A stretch of 64,000 bases of DNA, taken from contig JAKZAN010000005.1 of the NCBI GenBank assembly GCA_023053545.1, positions 12,958,001-13,022,000 on the forward strand, written 5' to 3'. The translations under genes and the position numbers were made by a program. Shown here in pieces: positions 37,001 to 47,602 of the stretch. Each line of letters begins with the position of its first letter. The first letter of the stretch is position 1. Source of the stretch: Lepidurus packardi. Its lineage: Eukaryota > Arthropoda > Branchiopoda > Notostraca > Triopsidae. The notes under the pieces are model-generated. The model searched no databases. It was not told where the DNA came from and saw only the letters and a list, made by a program, of their open reading frames with translations.

Positions 37001-37392
37001 CGACAGAAGGACGCCTAACCTAACCTTGTCACGTATTTTTCAACACGCCACACATCTGTCGGGACCCAGCGTCTTTGAGTCACGGCCCGGCGTCCTTGTG
37101 TCAGGTACACAGAGTCCTTTTGTCGAATCATCCTTGTGTTGCGTTGCCTACGAGATGCCTATCAGTAACACCCTAATAGCTACTATTGCATCTGTAGGTA
37201 GAACCCAAAGTCGGTGTCATATGTTTCAGGTACGCTCAACGTTAAAATAATGTTCCCCCATCATGTTACAGTAAATAGTACAAAAAAAGGAGTAGGAGAA
37301 CTTACCTTGTCGAAGACCCTGGGCCGTAGCCCTGAGCCCAAGGGGGCCACGGCCTCTGCGTTGACCGAAAGTTGCACATGGCGAGGGTCCAT
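24089..37392 (-). CDS. R7-type RGS protein (DEP-DHEX-GGL-RGS) with a C-terminal CPWE-motif tail
   Basis: Twelve minus-strand exons: 37392-37306, 34417-34321, 33747-33697, 33606-33497, 30481-30365, 30210-30139, 30061-29831, 27572-27397, 27323-27120, 27026-26805, 26482-26255 and 25034-24089. All phases agree; 846 residues. DEP about 30-115 ([23 protein letters not shown]), DHEX 116-200 ([18 protein letters not shown]), GGL about 246-290, with [20 protein letters not shown] after it, and RGS about 330-456 ([30 protein letters not shown]). R7 RGS proteins are GTPase activators for Gi/o that pair with G-beta-5 through GGL. After a Ser-rich linker (456-531) the last exon carries CPWE/CPWD at 559, 618, 652, 716 and 841 and a degenerate CNWD at 827. 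The tail joins at a GTAAGT donor and a TAG acceptor, restoring one Arg codon. Vertebrate RGS7 as I know it ends soon after the RGS domain. Exon 1 is the least certain. Confidence 0.9.
25035..26254. other. Last intron of the RGS gene
   Basis: 1.2 kb. A minus-strand open frame at 25247-25663 is hydrophobic but has no start, splice or family support. No other gene seen. Confidence 0.5.
28192..28227. repeat. Perfect 36-bp palindrome
   Basis: AGGTCAATACCATAACTG is followed directly by its exact reverse complement with no loop, centred on CTGCAG. Outside it the flanks also pair imperfectly (ACTACCG on the left, CGGTAGT on the right). It lies within RGS intron 7. Confidence 0.95.
28903..29166. repeat. 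Palindromic repeat element, member 1, with 21-bp tandem array
   Basis: Five tandem units of about 21 bp (core AAGTCGGGGTCCGTCGTCC) at roughly 28906-29010, then a middle section CCTTGTCACGTAATTTTTAA shared with the members at 36941, 52291 and 58951, then a right end with the shared GAGTCATC...GTTGCC. Its left arm differs in orientation from the other members. Confidence 0.7.
30482..33496. other. Intron 4 of the RGS gene
   Basis: 3 kb with GC-rich patches. A plus-strand open frame of 135 codons at 32941-33348 (polar, charged N-terminal half) is the only candidate nested gene. It has no recognised domain and starts at an ATG overlapping a splice-donor-like GTAAGT, so I do not call it. Confidence 0.4.
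34517..34583. repeat. Short minisatellite (CCTAGTAAC units)
   Basis: ACTCCTAGTAAC recurs with small changes near 34517, 34556 and 34570, within intron 2 of the RGS gene's 5' side. Confidence 0.6.
35941..36008 (+). repeat. Dispersed 68-bp repeat, copy 1
   Basis: AATAACAAACATCAGCGCC through AATAAGCTAAGGTACGGGA matches 49576-49641 with few differences. Both copies are in introns. Confidence 0.8.
36941..37148. repeat. Palindromic repeat element, member 2
   Basis: Begins GTAGACACAAGGATGACTCG, has ACAAGGACG-type units on the left and the inverted GGCGTCCTTGTGTC-type units on the right around the shared middle CCTAACCTAACCTTGTCACG, and ends in TTGCGTTGCC. Non-coding; in RGS intron 1. Confidence 0.8.
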
Positions 37393-40038
37393 AGCTTGCG
37401 GGATGCCCCGCGTTGGCCCTCATAATGCCCCCAGGCCGGCCCATCTGGGCATGGCGAACCAGGTCACGACCGGAGGTCTACAAACTGGTCACAGCTTTAG
37501 TATGGAGCCCCAAAGGCAAGCCAGGTGACCAAGTGCTGCGCTCCAAAAAGAAAACAGATCAAAGAGATCGAAGGTAGGTCTGGAAGCAGTCGGTGTCAGG
37601 ACGAGTCGCGGTGGCGTAAGATTTCTTGAGAGGAAAGCGCCTGACAAGGCTTTTGGGGTAGAGCCAGCTTTTTGGAAGTAAATGGAAGCCCAACTCTCGA
37701 AATTTTCGCTAATGCAGATAGAAAATTGTCCCCTTCTCTGTTTCAGCACCGCAAGAACCACCGCAAGGACTTCTTCTAGCAGAAATACCTGGTTAGGCGC
37801 TTGAGGAGCCCTTTTTAGCCTCAAGAGGGCTTCCGTGAGCCTTACCTCGACGGCCAAAATAAAGCCAGTAAAAAAACTTGGGAGAACCGTTACAAGGGAG
37901 GTACAAGGGAGGAGTGAGTAAAGGTTGGGTGGATATAGAGGGCTCAAGACGAAAGAAGTAAAGATAGATAGACCGGGCTTGGTAGGTAATTAAGCGGCTT
38001 TTTCGTTTCTGTGCTTCCTCTCTGATTTGCTTTCTACCGGAAACCTGGATACCAGCCGGCTACATCTTGTGCCTTGGGAACTGTCCAGCAGCACTGAAAT
38101 CCGCTAGAATATTGATTCATGATGAGGTTAGTGACGTGCCTCGGGGCGCCCTAACCCTTCTCTTGAGCAAGGATCGAACCCACCAATTGATCACAATTGC
38201 CGTACATGGCCGACACACATAACTCGTCCCAAACAAAACGTCCTTGGAGTTGACGAGTACCCGATGGATCACCCACAACTACACCTGAACCTGGGCCACC
38301 ATGTCCTCAAGTTCGTCCCACAAAGCCATGGCCTTTTTGCGGTCAATCGCAGAACTGAAGCCTTCCTTCCTCAAAGTAAACTAACGTAAGAAACTCTGCT
38401 TTTGCTGCCCAAGATTGAAGGCCAAATCGGACCAGCGTCAGGCCCGTGAGACTGGCTGCGAGCTTCGAACAATTCTGCTAGGGTCCTTCTCGGGAAGCCA
38501 CTAAGCGAGGCAACCGGGTCCTCTTGGTTCCACTCCGCGGCAGATTCGCGGAGAGGCGCATAATGTGCCGCGCGCAACCTAAAACATCCTTCGATGCCAG
38601 AAAGGAAACCTTCGACCATAATCCGCCTTTCCCACCTTCCCCCTCTTTCTTACCCACAGGAAACTCTGGCACGGAATCGCATGGCGAACATCTCCCATTT
38701 TTCTTAACAAGCCTCAACTCCATCCCTACTCCTCCTTCGCTTCCCAAACTCTGTCGTTCCAAAAAAGAAACGGGTAAAAAAACTACAGGCAACAGCCTCA
38801 AGCTCTCGTATCTCTTCGCTACAGCAAACTAAAAGAACTTGAACCGATCCCAAAGGATGGAATCGGGTAAAAAACCCTGCCCAAACCTACTTCATACACG
38901 TACCCTCGTCCATTGTTCGTTGTGGGCGGTAGAGATGCAACCACAACTTGTCCAGAGCGTACGCGGATTATTCGCCATATCTGTATATCTAGTGTAGGAA
39001 GAATGGGATCGGGAAGGTGACAAAGAAGCAGGTTGTAATGCAAGACGAGGGTAATAGACGGGGAAATTCAAGTGCTATTCGGTTACCACAGCAAAAGGAG
39101 GGCCCAAGTTCGCGGACGCATACACATCGGCTGGGCCCTGGATCAATAACGTACTTATGGTCCTGTCCCCTCGGCTTGGCGCATGCCTGGGGTGGGAGCG
39201 CTTCTGAGTAGGACTATTTTAGTGTAGTAATTTCTGGGCGCTTGAGCGACTCCCTTAATGGCATATTTAAAGACTTGGGGAATATTTAAAGCAAGTGCTT
39301 GTTTAGGAAATAAGCGCAGGAAGGGCTCCCCATTTTTTGTTTTTTAAATGGCTCCTTCGTCGTAACAGCCAGACCTCTCTTCCTCGCTGTCTGGCAGGGC
39401 CTGGAGGGCTTGGAGGGTACTGTATGTAATGAATTAGGTTTAGGCTCATAACCCATCATGCCAGGGAGCTAGAGAGAGACGCAGAGACGCAGAGACGGTA
39501 GACACTACAAAGAGCCGAGCATTTTGAGTGATTGCAAAACAGCTCGCGTGGGCCAAGGAACTTTGGGCCAGAAAACCTTTGCTCGATGCACAACAAACTC
39601 CATGAGTCGCGGCCTAACCCTTGCTTGACGGACGGGGAGAAGGGGGGAGTCTCTGGTTACCGTTTGTCTTGGAGATAACATGTCTTTCTTGGTCAAGTTC
39701 CAAGAAGGCAAGTCACGGCTAAAACGTCTTAGAACAATATCGTTCCCTCCCATGTATTTGGCCCCACCACATTCCATTGACGAATATGCCGCCTCCCATG
39801 TCCTCCTTCATTTTCCTGTGTCCTGTCTCCCGTTAATGAAGAAAAGAATACGCCCCATAAGACTAGTCAAACGGTATCTCGGCAAGGTTTTCAGCAATGT
39901 TGTGTTGCTTAGCAAAGGTTGGCATGACAACCCCACAGCGGAGCTTTACGAAGCCCTGAGTCACCTGACTTGTTACCCCCGTCTGCCTCACGGGAGTAAC
40001 CCGTTTTCATTCGTGCACATCCATGTGGCAAAGTAACA
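37393..40038. other. Intergenic between divergent RGS and CCDC40 genes
   Basis: 2.6 kb holding both promoters. Open frames at 37489-37947 (-), 38371-38832 (both strands) and 39680-40036 (+) overlap one another on opposite strands or lack domains; none is called. The 39680-40036 frame ends two bases before the CCDC40 ATG and may be 5' UTR. Confidence 0.4.
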
Positions 40039-43000
40039 ATGGAATCTCTGCTCAAGAGTGGTGGACTAGGTCCAGCTGGACCTCCGACCGCAGAGGAAGA
40101 AGGCTACGTCGGAACACTTGAAATGGAAGTCCTCAACCCCGAACACCCGCTGCTGCAGAAATTCCAGCAGTCGCTGAACGAGACCTTGCTGGCCGAACGG
40201 GGACGGATACAACTCAAGCTAACCGCGTTGGTAGGTCCCTTTGTGTGAAACGCAATAACATTTCATGGATATTCTGGCCGTCTCCAGGAGCGAGAACTAA
40301 AGGAGAGCGACGGGCTTAGACGCAAGCTGGACCTGGTTACTTACGAGTCCCGGCAAGCCCTGGCACGTGAAGAAGCCCAAGTACAGACCCTTCGCAATGA
40401 AAACGAAATCCGCCAGCGCCAACGAGACGACCATGACAGCCAACTGTTGGACGGGCAACAATGCTTGGAGCAATTGCGTAACGAAGTCAACGCAGCCATG
40501 CAGCGAGGTATAAGTAGTCACCATTGGATGGCGACAAACGGGATCATGCCAAAGTTCTTTTGTTCTTTATGATATTAGAGGCGGAGCGGCAGAAAGAACT
40601 GACATCGACGTGGGAGAAACGCTCAGCGCTGCACAGCCAAGTGGAAGAACGCGAGATGCAATTACTGGCCAACCGTAGCTTCGTGCAAAAATGTCACAAG
40701 GAGCGTCAAAGCATTGACCATGTTAAAACGGCCCAGGTATAGAGGAACCTAAGTAGTCTTAGGACCGGTCTAGGCAAACAAGCATGGAGGCGATAAGAAA
40801 AGATACGACGAGGATCATGATTACTTCAGCCCTCAAACGCAAATGCATAGTCATTCATGGTATCACTGTTCCCCATTCGTAGGACATGCTGGTGACCAAA
40901 TTGCTGGCCGAGATCGATTACGGAGAGTGGTCGACTCACCAGGCGCGCTTGGAAGCCTTACGCGAGGAAGAACAGTTAGGAGCCATGCGCGACTCGCTGC
41001 GCGCAGCCCAGACCGAGTGGTCGGCAGCCCAGTGCGCACGGAAGCGATTACGGCAAGCTTGGCACTCCTCACTAATGGATTTGCAGCGACGGGAAACTGC
41101 CTCACTCGTAATGCAACAGTCTCTCAAGTAAAACTCCCCTTCCCCTCAGCACGCTTCTAGGAGCGGAAAATGAGTCGGTGCTACTTTTTTGTTTCCCTTC
41201 TTATGTTCCCGCTAGACAAAAGCGTCTGGAGCTGGAAAACAACCAACTTCAGCTCGAGCGTCTTCGCAAGGACGCCATCTCGCTCGCAGCCGAGAAACCT
41301 GTCCAACTCCTGTCCCTCGAAAGGTTAGAGAAGACGGCCAAGCGTCTCTCCAAGGAAGGAGAACAAAGCCAAGTCGCCAAAATTGCCTTGCAACAAGAGC
41401 TGTATGATAAGAATGCTACGCTCACCACGCTCGAAGCTCAGCTCGAAAGTCTTGGCAAAGTTAGTAACAGAATGACTGTAACATTTGTTTTATCTTCACT
41501 CCTGGACCTTTTTCTCTCTCACTTGCACAGGAAGCCAAGTTATTTCAGAAGTCAGAGGAAGATATAAATCGGCAGTTAAGCGAAGCCGGAGGTAGAAAGA
41601 CGCGCTACCAGGAAAACGTGGTAGAAATATTGCGACAGAAATTGCTCGCAGATCAAGAAGCGCAGAATGCTTACAAGCGCATCCAAGAACTTCGCGAAAC
41701 CTCGAGTGGATCGGTACCGTAAACCACCTTGAAACCTTTTCTAAAGCTAATAACTTACGATTAATCTTGCTTCTTTGCTGTCGGTTCCCCCTTACATCCG
41801 CTTGGCAGGAACTGCGCCTAGCTAATCTCGAAAACACTCTCGCGAGATTGGTCTTGTTGGAGGGTGAATTAGAACAGCGACGCAATGAAAAGGAACGGAT
41901 GTTAGCTCAAGTGCAGCAGTACGCGAAAGAAGACTCTCGGCAACATGAAGCTCGTCAAGCAGAGCTGGACCAAATCAAAAAGGCTTTAGCTCAGAAGGAA
42001 ACCCATGTTCTTCGTCTGCAACGTAGGATTGCTGAACTTCAACTTCAGACGCACGTAAGCGAAGACAAACGACTCCCCTGATGAACAAATCGATGAGCCG
42101 TTCTCTCTCTCCCACAGTCTGTCCCCCACGATTACGGACAGCACCAAATTACGGCCTTAAAGGACTCCATCGTGCAGTTAACAAAGGAGATCGAATATTT
42201 CCAGCACGACTGGCTTCAGTCGCAAAATCAGTTGTTGATTTTGTCCAAGGATCAACAGGCGGCTGTCGAATACCAAACTGTCTTAGGCGAAGGTAAGCAA
42301 AGCCCTCCCGGACAACTCGACACCAGGAAACCCCCCAAAAATCCAAAGCCCTCAATAGATGGGTATTTTTTAATCTCCTTCGGATGGTTTGCTGGTGTCA
42401 GTTGACGTTCCTTACTGTTGCATTGTACGATCTAACGAGAGTTCGGGCTAGAATTACTGCTCTTGGAGCAAGCCAAGATCCGAGGAGCGACGACCTTGAT
42501 GGAGCTTAAGGGCCAGAAAGGACAACTTGAGAAAAAGGTTCAGAACCTTCGGGTGCAACTTACGCAGCTATGCAGCGCGGTCACGACCGAGCTGCAGACG
42601 CGGTACTCGCTCGAGCAGCAGACCAAGCACTGGAACCGCGAGTGGCAGGCCGAGCTGGAGGGACCCGAGCGCCAATTGTTGCAGCTCACGCAGCAGAACT
42701 TAAGTCTGCAAGAAGAAAGCCAAACTCTCGGGCGACAGATCTGCGACGCCGAGAAAAGCGCAGCCCTATGGGAAGCAAAACTCTTTGAAGTTCGCGATGC
42801 TCGAGCCCTCGTCGACGCGGAGACATCGGACGCTGGCCAGATTGCTGCACTCAAGGCCGAGATTCACCGCCAAGAGGTTTCGTAGCCTTCCTTCTTTACC
42901 CTTTGATCTTCTGAAACACCTTTCTACGTACTGTACTTTCTCCTACACGGTCTATAGGTACGACAAGCTCAACTGACTCGGGTCCAAGACCAAATGACCC

Positions 43001-43632
43001 ACGAGCTCGAGAAATGCGTGCTAGGACGTGCGATTCTCAACGCCAAGGCAGAATGTAGTACCGTGCGTACCAAGACTGTCGACAAGGAACGTATCCTGAG
43101 ACGCGACATCAAAACTTCCCAGAAAGTAACCTCAACTAAAGCATGCTAACAACGTCTTCTACATGGCGATTACCAATTCCTAGGATCTGCAAGCTAGCAA
43201 TAATCGCTTGGATGACTTGCAGCAGCGCTACACAACCTTACGCATGGACTTGGATCAACGCCAATGCTGCAAACAAGAAACCCAAGAGCGTTTGCAGTAC
43301 TTGAAAAAGAAGCAGAACGAGCTGTTGCTAGAAAAACGCCAAGTACAAACTTCCTCCCTTGCATTACTTCGTTACAAGTAAGAAACACGGCGGTCATTTA
43401 GGTTCTTACGCAACTGGCATTGGTGCAGAAACGACTCAAGTTCTACGAAGCCCTCAAGCGAGGCTCGTACAAGCCTCTCTACACCCAGCGCGAGCGGCTG
43501 ACGGCTGTGGACAAAAAAATCGACCACCAGATGGCCAATTTGAAAGAGGCAATGGAAAAGCTGGCCCATGACTTTGAACTCTCACTTGACCAATTTGGAC
43601 CCGTCTTTAGCCTGCTCAATGAGCAGAACTGA
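40039..43632 (+). CDS. CCDC40: CCDC40-like axonemal coiled-coil protein
   Basis: Twelve exons, 40039-40230, 40288-40507, 40579-40736, 40883-41127, 41216-41459, 41531-41713, 41809-42054, 42118-42292, 42440-42876, 42958-43125, 43184-43342 and 43402-43632, agree in phase and give 885 residues, almost all heptad-type coiled coil. The start VLNPEHPLLQKFQQSLNETL, the LWEAKLFEVRDARALVDAE and AALKAEIHRQEV segments, and the end QKRLKFYEALKRGSYKPLY align with vertebrate CCDC40. That protein, with CCDC39, forms the 96-nm ruler on axonemal doublets that positions inner dynein arms and radial spokes. The long acidic N-terminus of mammalian CCDC40 is absent. Introns are mostly 56-150 bp. Weak donors at 41460 (GTTAGT), 42877 (GTTTCG) and 43343 (GTACAA) were chosen by phase. 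Confidence 0.83.
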
Positions 43633-44959
43633 GCGCAGTAATAGTAACTCCGAGTCCATACCCGTCTGCAACAGCAATTTAGCTCTAAGCCGTTTGTTCC
43701 ATGTCTCAGGAATTTCTTCCTTGGACGTACACAGGCTTATTACTGCGACCATCCGACCCCAAACTGAAAATTCTGCAACAATTCGGCAGAATTTACCATT
43801 TTGCTGAGATAATCTGCTTTCAATGCGTGATTTTTTGAAGCTTCAAACGCTCGACGTATGTATGCTCCAATTGCTGTTTTCCTAGTACAAGATTACTGCA
43901 ACAATATTTCTTTGGTGGAGATACGACCACGTTTCAAATCCCAAAGAAAGCCAAGTTTTGTGAACGCGATCACACGTTACAGAGTACTTTACTTGAACTA
44001 GTTCTGTTCACTTTTTTTTCTCTAAACTTTTTCTCGCACTTATTTTCTGACAGTTCTCGAGGCTGAACGACAGGAAATGGACCGGAGCAGGGGAACATTG
44101 TAGTCGTCCTCTACACTTTACGACTCTTAAGTCCACTTCACCAAATAGTAATTCTTTTTGCCTAGAACAGAAATGAGAAAAGGACAGAAAAGTGAACTAT
44201 AAAGCTTCTTTCCCGTGAGCTCAATTATTCAGCTCTAGCGAAAGTGAAAACAAGGCACCTTAACTAAAATCTTACATAACAAAAATAATTTGAAAAAATT
44301 CAGAAATATCTGGGCAAACATTAGCTATTACTTTCAACAAATTTCCTTGAAATCTAAAGAAATACCCTTGTATCTAAATATCCCCTTGAATTCCTAAATA
44401 ATACCCTTGTATCTAAATATCCTTGAAATCAAAAGAAATACGTTACAAAATCTCCAATCTCTAATTTTCTTCATTTCATGTCCCTTTTGCGGATAACTGA
44501 ATTCCGATCTTAACCTTTCATGAAGAATTCTACTCACTTTAGGCACAAGTTCGAGAGAACTGTGAGCAATCACTGAAATATTCATAAGACTTACTGCCAC
44601 ATATAGGCAAGAAATGGAAAGAGTTCAAAGTGAACATTTTCTTGAATCTACAGGAACCATACGACTGAAATTATAATAATTCGTTCCTTCAACTGAACCA
44701 AAACTTTCCATTTATAGGGAAATGTAACTTGGCTTTTCAATTTTTTGGGAGTTGAAGATTTCTTGAAAGTGAAATTTCCTTGAATTTAAAGGAAATACGA
44801 CCGAAATTCTAATAAACTAAAATGTTCAATTTAAAGGAAACTTAACTTGGATTCGTCTTAGAATCTCTTCAGATTCATGTGTAAACAAAACTATAAACAA
44901 ATAATAGTAATAAAACACCCAGTTGGATCGTCAAAACACTCTCTCGATCGTAAAAGAAT
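43633..44959. other. Intergenic between convergent CCDC40 and YARS2
   Basis: AT-rich, with degenerate repeats of AAATACCCTTGTATCTAAATA (twice near 44360-44420). No gene supported. Confidence 0.45.
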
Positions 44960-47129
44960 CTAATAAACTGCTAAAGCGTGAGAATCTAATAGACTGCTAA
45001 AGCGTGCAGAAAATTGGAAATAAAACTTACCAACTCTGACTAAGGAAAAGCCATTGGCTAAGATGTGTCTTCCAGGGATAATTAATTCCTCTGGGTTGGT
45101 AATTTTTTGTCGGTTCACTTGAAATCCTCCGGCTAAGATTATTCGCACGGCATCGCCTGGAAAAGGGAAAAGAAAAACGACTTAATACTAAATAAACCCC
45201 AAAAAAAAGAAAGAAAGGAATAAGAAAAGAGATTTACGGTCGTCTCGAAAACACTGCGCTTTAACAGCCATATTTTTAACCGTTAAACCGGCAGCTAGCA
45301 TAACTTCAGAGATAACAGCTTCTTTGAAGATTCCCGTCATTTCTTCCACGTTGAGACTCGCAATTGACTCGAGTGTCGTGCCGTACAAAGCCTTGGTAGT
45401 TCTTTCGGCAGATCTGAGCCCTTCCTCGCCGTGGACGAGCAGGGTCACCTCTTGTGCCAACTTTTTATGTGCTAATCTACATTCGGGCTTTTCCTAGAAA
45501 GAAAAAGAAGAAAATAAGCATCCTTTTATCTCGGCGTTCTTGTTCTACCGCCCATACTAAACCTCTTTTTTCGTACCCTCGTTTTGGAGACTATGAATTC
45601 CAACTCAGGCAAAGGAAGGAAAGTGAATAATCGGAGTAAATTTTCCACGTCTGTGTCTTGCGTTCGCAGGAAAAATTGGTACAAATCAAAAGGACGGGTT
45701 TTGAGCGCGTCCAACCAAACCGCGTTTCCTGCCGTTTTGCCTAATTTATTTCCGCTCTCATTTGTTACCAAGGGAAGCGTTAAACCTAAAAAAATATAAA
45801 AAAGGCCAATGAAACCGCTATTCTTTTTTATTTATTTATTTTTTTTAAAGGGAAAGAAAAGAAAATTAACCGAAAACTTCATCTTGGGTAGTTTTGGCAA
45901 TAAGATCGTGCCCAGACATAATATTTCCCATTTGATCGCTGCCACCAATCTATGAAAAAAATTTATAATAAATTAAATAGGGTTCAACTTATTCGTCTGA
46001 ACTGCCTAATAAGTTTGAACAGATAAAAAAATTGATAAAACAAACGAAAGATATAATAGAAAAGATAAAACAAATGAGTTGTAAAAAAATAGATGGAATT
46101 AGTCAAGCTGGGATGAGTTTGTAAGTGTTTAAGCACCTGGAATTTGCACTGGTATTTTTGGAGAAGATGTAGCCAATCAAAAGCTTGCAGAACTTGGTAA
46201 GAAAACTCTGTGTAGCTAATGCCAGCTTCTGTGTTTAACCGGGATTGCACACTATGGCGTCCAAGCATTGTTCCCACGCGAAAATGTCGTCCAAATTGGC
46301 TTAAAAACTCGATTATACTGGTTTGATGATACCATTCTAGGTTATTTACTACACTAGGTAAGAAAGAGACGATTAGCTAGCTTAGACAAATAGGAAAAAA
46401 CAAGAGTAATTACCGTAGCGGCGCTAGCTTTGATTTATGGCCACGTTTGTCCCAAATAAACTGCTTGTGGTGCTCGAAAATCAGCTCAATATTAGAAGCA
46501 ATGGAGCTTGAATTGCTGAGCACTGTCTCGATGCCCAAAGCTGGTCGTTCGGCGGATTTCCCACTTGGATCGCCAATTTGGGCTGTTGCGCCTCCAATCT
46601 AGAAGAGTAAATGAAAACTTGGAGCTTTAAAAAGAGGATCAGAGGTTTAAACTAAGGAATTGTAGTGTCAAATGGATTGTTTTTGTATGTTACCAAGGCT
46701 AAAGGATGATGGCCAGCTCGTTGGCAATGTAACAGCGCTACAACGACTAATAGGTTGCCAATATGCAAACTTTCGGCAGTGGGATCGAATCCTGCATAGA
46801 AACATTGGGGTCCACTTAATAGTTTCTGTAGAGCAGCACTAAATGAGAAGATAGCGTTAAACTTTCTGGTTGTTAAGCCAACTATTTTATAGCGTTAGGA
46901 GCTAAAATACTACACTTTTTTGTTCTTATTCGTTATTCTTAGGTTCACTGCTGTGGAATTTAAATTTATAAAAGTGAAAAGTAGTTACATACTTGCTGGG
47001 TGGAAAGATGTCTTGAAGTAAACCTCTTTCATGTAATTTCAGGACATTATAATGCGAGTTATATCTTACAAATTGTTTGAGAACACGGGTAGAATATTGT
47101 AAAGAGTGTTTCAAATTACACAACGCCAT
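44960..47129 (-). CDS. YARS2: Mitochondrial tyrosyl-tRNA synthetase
   Basis: Eight minus-strand exons, 47129-46993, 46838-46694, 46598-46414, 46353-46137, 45949-45871, 45785-45577, 45493-45238 and 45156-44960, agree in phase; 474 residues, close to the human length. Class I synthetase that charges mitochondrial tRNA-Tyr. Visible: a basic N-terminus suited to mitochondrial import, [15 protein letters not shown] (HIGH-type motif), [14 protein letters not shown], the QVLQAFDW helix, [24 protein letters not shown] (KMSKS-type), FTFLPLPE, and a C-terminal S4-like RNA-binding segment ([20 protein letters not shown]). A GTTG/GTAAGT donor lies in the last exon near 45030, so the final 23 residues may be intron read-through and the true end could lie further downstream. 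It shares its upstream region with the iPLA2 gene. Confidence 0.95.
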
Positions 47130-47602
47130 TGCATGTTTTTATTTCGAACGAAATACGCTTATTAGTGGAAGTGTCATAACGATGAGAAGGCTTTCCTGTT
47201 TGTAGCTGTATTTCATGAACAATCCCATGGTGGCGCCAGCATAGTATCGAAATGTTCGTTAGGTTTATCTTTAATTATTTATAATTGTTTAAGTTTATGT
47301 AACAACATTCTTTATAATTATTTCTTCCTTATTAATTTCCTTTTCCAAACAACCTTAAACTTTCTGTTTGCAAAAAAACAAACATTATCTAGTACTCTAC
47401 TACAAACGAAGGTGGCGTCCTGAGTTTACCCCTTCATCCGCATGTCACTGTTGTTATTATTGTCATCAAGCGAACAAATTCCGTTTAGTCATCCAACAAG
47501 CTATTGTGACGTGTGTTTGTCACTAATAGCCGTGCTTCTCATTAAATATAGTTTGTTAACTACAGTTTCTGTGTGGCATTAGTTATATTGAACTCTATAA
47601 TC
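47130..47602. promoter_or_regulatory. Shared upstream region of YARS2 and iPLA2-beta
   Basis: 473 bp separate the two start codons in head-to-head orientation, so this is a candidate bidirectional promoter. CTATTGTGACGTGTG near 47502 contains a TGACG half-site. No convincing TATA box. Confidence 0.45.

Larger units (their letters stand above)
34418..37305. other. Intron 1 of the RGS gene
   Basis: 2.9 kb, strongly AT-rich at 34850-35550. It holds a dispersed repeat shared with the iPLA2 gene (35941-36008) and a palindromic element (36941-37148). The minus-strand open frame at 36223-36582 has no support as an exon. Confidence 0.5.

Noticed and set aside
37489..37947. 152-codon minus-strand frame upstream of the RGS gene
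   Set aside because: Not in a family I know, no join to RGS exon 1 is needed, and the region is likely promoter or 5' UTR.
38130..38190. Possible tRNA T-arm on the minus strand (GGGTTCGATCC)
   Set aside because: The T-stem needs several wobble pairs and no matching acceptor, D-arm or anticodon arm could be drawn around it.
39680..40036. 118-codon plus-strand frame ending just before the CCDC40 ATG
   Set aside because: No recognised domain; it overlaps a minus-strand frame of similar quality and is best seen as promoter or 5' UTR.
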